Part shown: positions 62,907-64,000 of the stretch, in pieces
Layout: the number at the start of each line of letters is the position of its first letter
Position numbering within the stretch: the first letter of the stretch is position 1
NCBI GenBank assembly: GCA_905339295.1
Contig: CAJPFI010000017.1
Span: 1-64,000 of the forward strand
DNA: 64,000 nt
Direction: 5' to 3'
Source of the DNA: Burkholderiales bacterium
GTDB taxonomy: Bacteria > Pseudomonadota > Gammaproteobacteria > Burkholderiales > Casimicrobiaceae
Made by a program: the position numbers and the translations under genes
Notes under the pieces: generated by a model
Database searches by the model: none
The model's input: only the letters and a program-made list of their open reading frames with translations
Told to the model about the DNA's origin: nothing

Positions 62907-64000
62907 TCACGCCTTGCGGAATCGCGCGTAGAAGAAGCCGTCCTGATTGTGGCGTGCGCCCGGCAGCGAAGGCAAGAGTTGGCCCCCGGACGCCTCGACT
63001 TCCGGCGGGAAGACGAGCATTTCGCGCAACGCGTCGGGCGTGCGGGCCGCGAACGCGCCGGCCTGCGCCTCGTTCTCCTCGACGAACACCGAGCAGGTCG
63101 CGTAGAGAAGCGTGCCTCCGCGGGCGAGGCAGCCCCAGAGCGCGTCGAGCATCGCGTGCTGCGCGGCCGCGAGCGCCGCGACGTCGGACGCGCGCCGCAG
63201 CCACTTCACGTCGGGGTGCCGACGCACGATGCCCGACGCCGTGCACGGGACGTCCGCGAGGATCCGGTCGTAGGGACGTCCGTCCCACCACGAGGCGGGC
63301 GCCGCCGCGTCGCCCGCGAGCACCTGGACGCGATCGCTCGCGAGTCGGAGCCGCGCGAGGTTCTCGGCCACGCGCGCGAGCCGCAATCCGTCGGTGTCCA
63401 GCGCGGTCAGCTCGACCGAGGCGCGCTCCAGGATGTGCGTCGCCTTGCCGCCGGGGGCCGCGCAGGCGTCGAGCACGCGTTCCGCGTCGCGCGCCCCCAG
63501 CAACGGGGCGGCAAGCTGCGCGCCCGCGTCCTGCACCGAGAACGCGCCGTCGTCGAACCCCGGGAGCTCGCGCAGCGGCCGCGGCGGCGCGACGATCAGT
63601 CCGGCCTCGCCCACCGGCTCGCACGCGATCCCCTGCGCGGCGAATCGCGAGGCGAGCCCGTCTCGCGCGCCCATGCGCACGTTGGCTCGCAGCGTGAGGG
63701 GCGGATGCTCGTTGCCCGCGGCGAGGATCGCCTCCCAATGCGCCGGCCAGTCGGCGCGCACGCGCCCGATCCACCAGCGCGGATGCGACCAGCGCGCGAC
63801 CGGCGTCGACGATGCGCGCGCGAGCACCGCCTCGCGCTCTCGCAGGAAGCGGCGCAGCAGCGCGTTGGCGAGTCGCTTCGCCTGCGGACGCACCGCGTCG
63901 CCGGCGGCGTCGACCGCGCGATCGACGACCGCGTGGGGCTCAGCGCGCATGTGCTCGAGCTGGTAGATCGCGACCGCGAGGATCGCGACCAGCCTCTCGT
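62907..64000 (-). CDS. rsmB: 16S rRNA (cytosine-967-C5) methyltransferase RsmB, N-terminus outside the window
   Basis: About 364 C-terminal residues are visible; the frame runs off the right edge (upstream residues AIYQLEHMRAEPHAVVDRAV match the NusB-like RsmB N-domain). Catalytic features: SAM motif DACAAPGGKATHIL, DVPCTASGIVRRHPDVKWLR with the motif IV Cys, and LLYATCSVFVEENE with the motif VI Cys. It methylates C967 of 16S rRNA. It probably heads the rsmB-DUF4390-ntrYX-kup transcription unit. About 60-70 N-terminal residues are missing. Confidence 0.94.
   Translation of the reverse strand, partial: ERLVAILAVAIYQLEHMRAEPHAVVDRAVDAAGDAVRPQAKRLANALLRRFLREREAVLARASSTPVARWSHPRWWIGRVRADWPAHWEAILAAGNEHPPLTLRANVRMGARDGLASRFAAQGIACEPVGEAGLIVAPPRPLRELPGFDDGAFSVQDAGAQLAAPLLGARDAERVLDACAAPGGKATHILERASVELTALDTDGLRLARVAENLARLRLASDRVQVLAGDAAAPASWWDGRPYDRILADVPCTASGIVRRHPDVKWLRRASDVAALAAAQHAMLDALWGCLARGGTLLYATCSVFVEENEAQAGAFAARTPDALREMLVFPPEVEASGGQLLPSLPGARHNQDGFFYARFRKA

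Overview
The window is a very GC-rich chromosomal segment, most probably from a betaproteobacterium (order uncertain). This rests on gene content and order: the lolB-ispE-tRNA-Gln-prs-rplY-pth-ychF block, the xerC-DUF484-dapF block, an rsmB-DUF4390-ntrY/ntrX-like block, a Thiobacillus-type gshA, a DUF3683-type FAD/Fe-S dehydrogenase and a torF-glnK-amtB operon. Coding density is high, many genes overlap by an ATGA or GTGA junction, and the strong GC bias creates very long antisense open frames that are not genes.

Layout. 1-8 kb (minus strand): an incomplete thioredoxin-domain (DUF255) protein, a REP-like inverted repeat, an unrecognised 550-aa protein, a short decayed stretch with apparent hydrolase and receiver-domain remnants, and a giant GlcD-GlcF-like FAD/Fe-S oxidoreductase. 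8-20 kb (minus strand): the main accessory locus, a compact NRPS-PKS cluster. It encodes an NRPS (C-A-T-TE), a one-module fully reducing PKS whose processing domains run KR-DH-ER instead of DH-ER-KR, a separate thioesterase and a free-standing carrier protein. Both thioesterases carry Cys in place of the nucleophilic Ser. 20-22.4 kb: YqaA membrane protein, ComM/YifB ATPase, UbiK.

22.6-35 kb (plus strand): a nitrogen operon (TorF porin, GlnK, AmtB) preceded by a good sigma-54 -24/-12 match and an NtrC-like dyad; gshA with a DinB-family gene; then a ten-gene Mrp/MBH-like antiporter operon with three MrpD-like subunits and a DUF4040 (MbhD/E-like) subunit but no full-length MrpA. 35-38 kb (minus strand): xerC, DUF484, dapF and a LEA-type lipoprotein. 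38-40.5 kb: a small mobile or decayed island with a Phd/YefM-RelE/ParE toxin-antitoxin pair and TGTACA operator, IS21-like end repeats, a phage-like gene pair and a truncated ADP-ribosyltransferase-like gene of lower GC, ending at a perfect 20-bp hairpin.

40.6-53 kb is housekeeping: ychF, pth, rplY, an SDR gene lying between prs and rplY, prs, tRNA-Gln(TTG), ispE, lolB, a TPR protein, mutM, a dynamin-like GTPase, ferredoxin, coaD and rsmD. 53-64 kb: ftsY-ftsE-ftsX; rpoH with a perfect CIRCE (HrcA) operator over its presumed promoter; kup; an NtrX-like regulator with a degenerate AAA+ domain; its NtrY-like sensor kinase; DUF4390; and an incomplete rsmB.

The items most worth follow-up are the NRPS-PKS locus, the CIRCE element on rpoH, the sigma-54/NtrC site before torF-glnK-amtB, the degenerate NtrX, the MBH-like antiporter and the 38-40.5 kb island. 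All calls come from reading the sequence; no database search was run.
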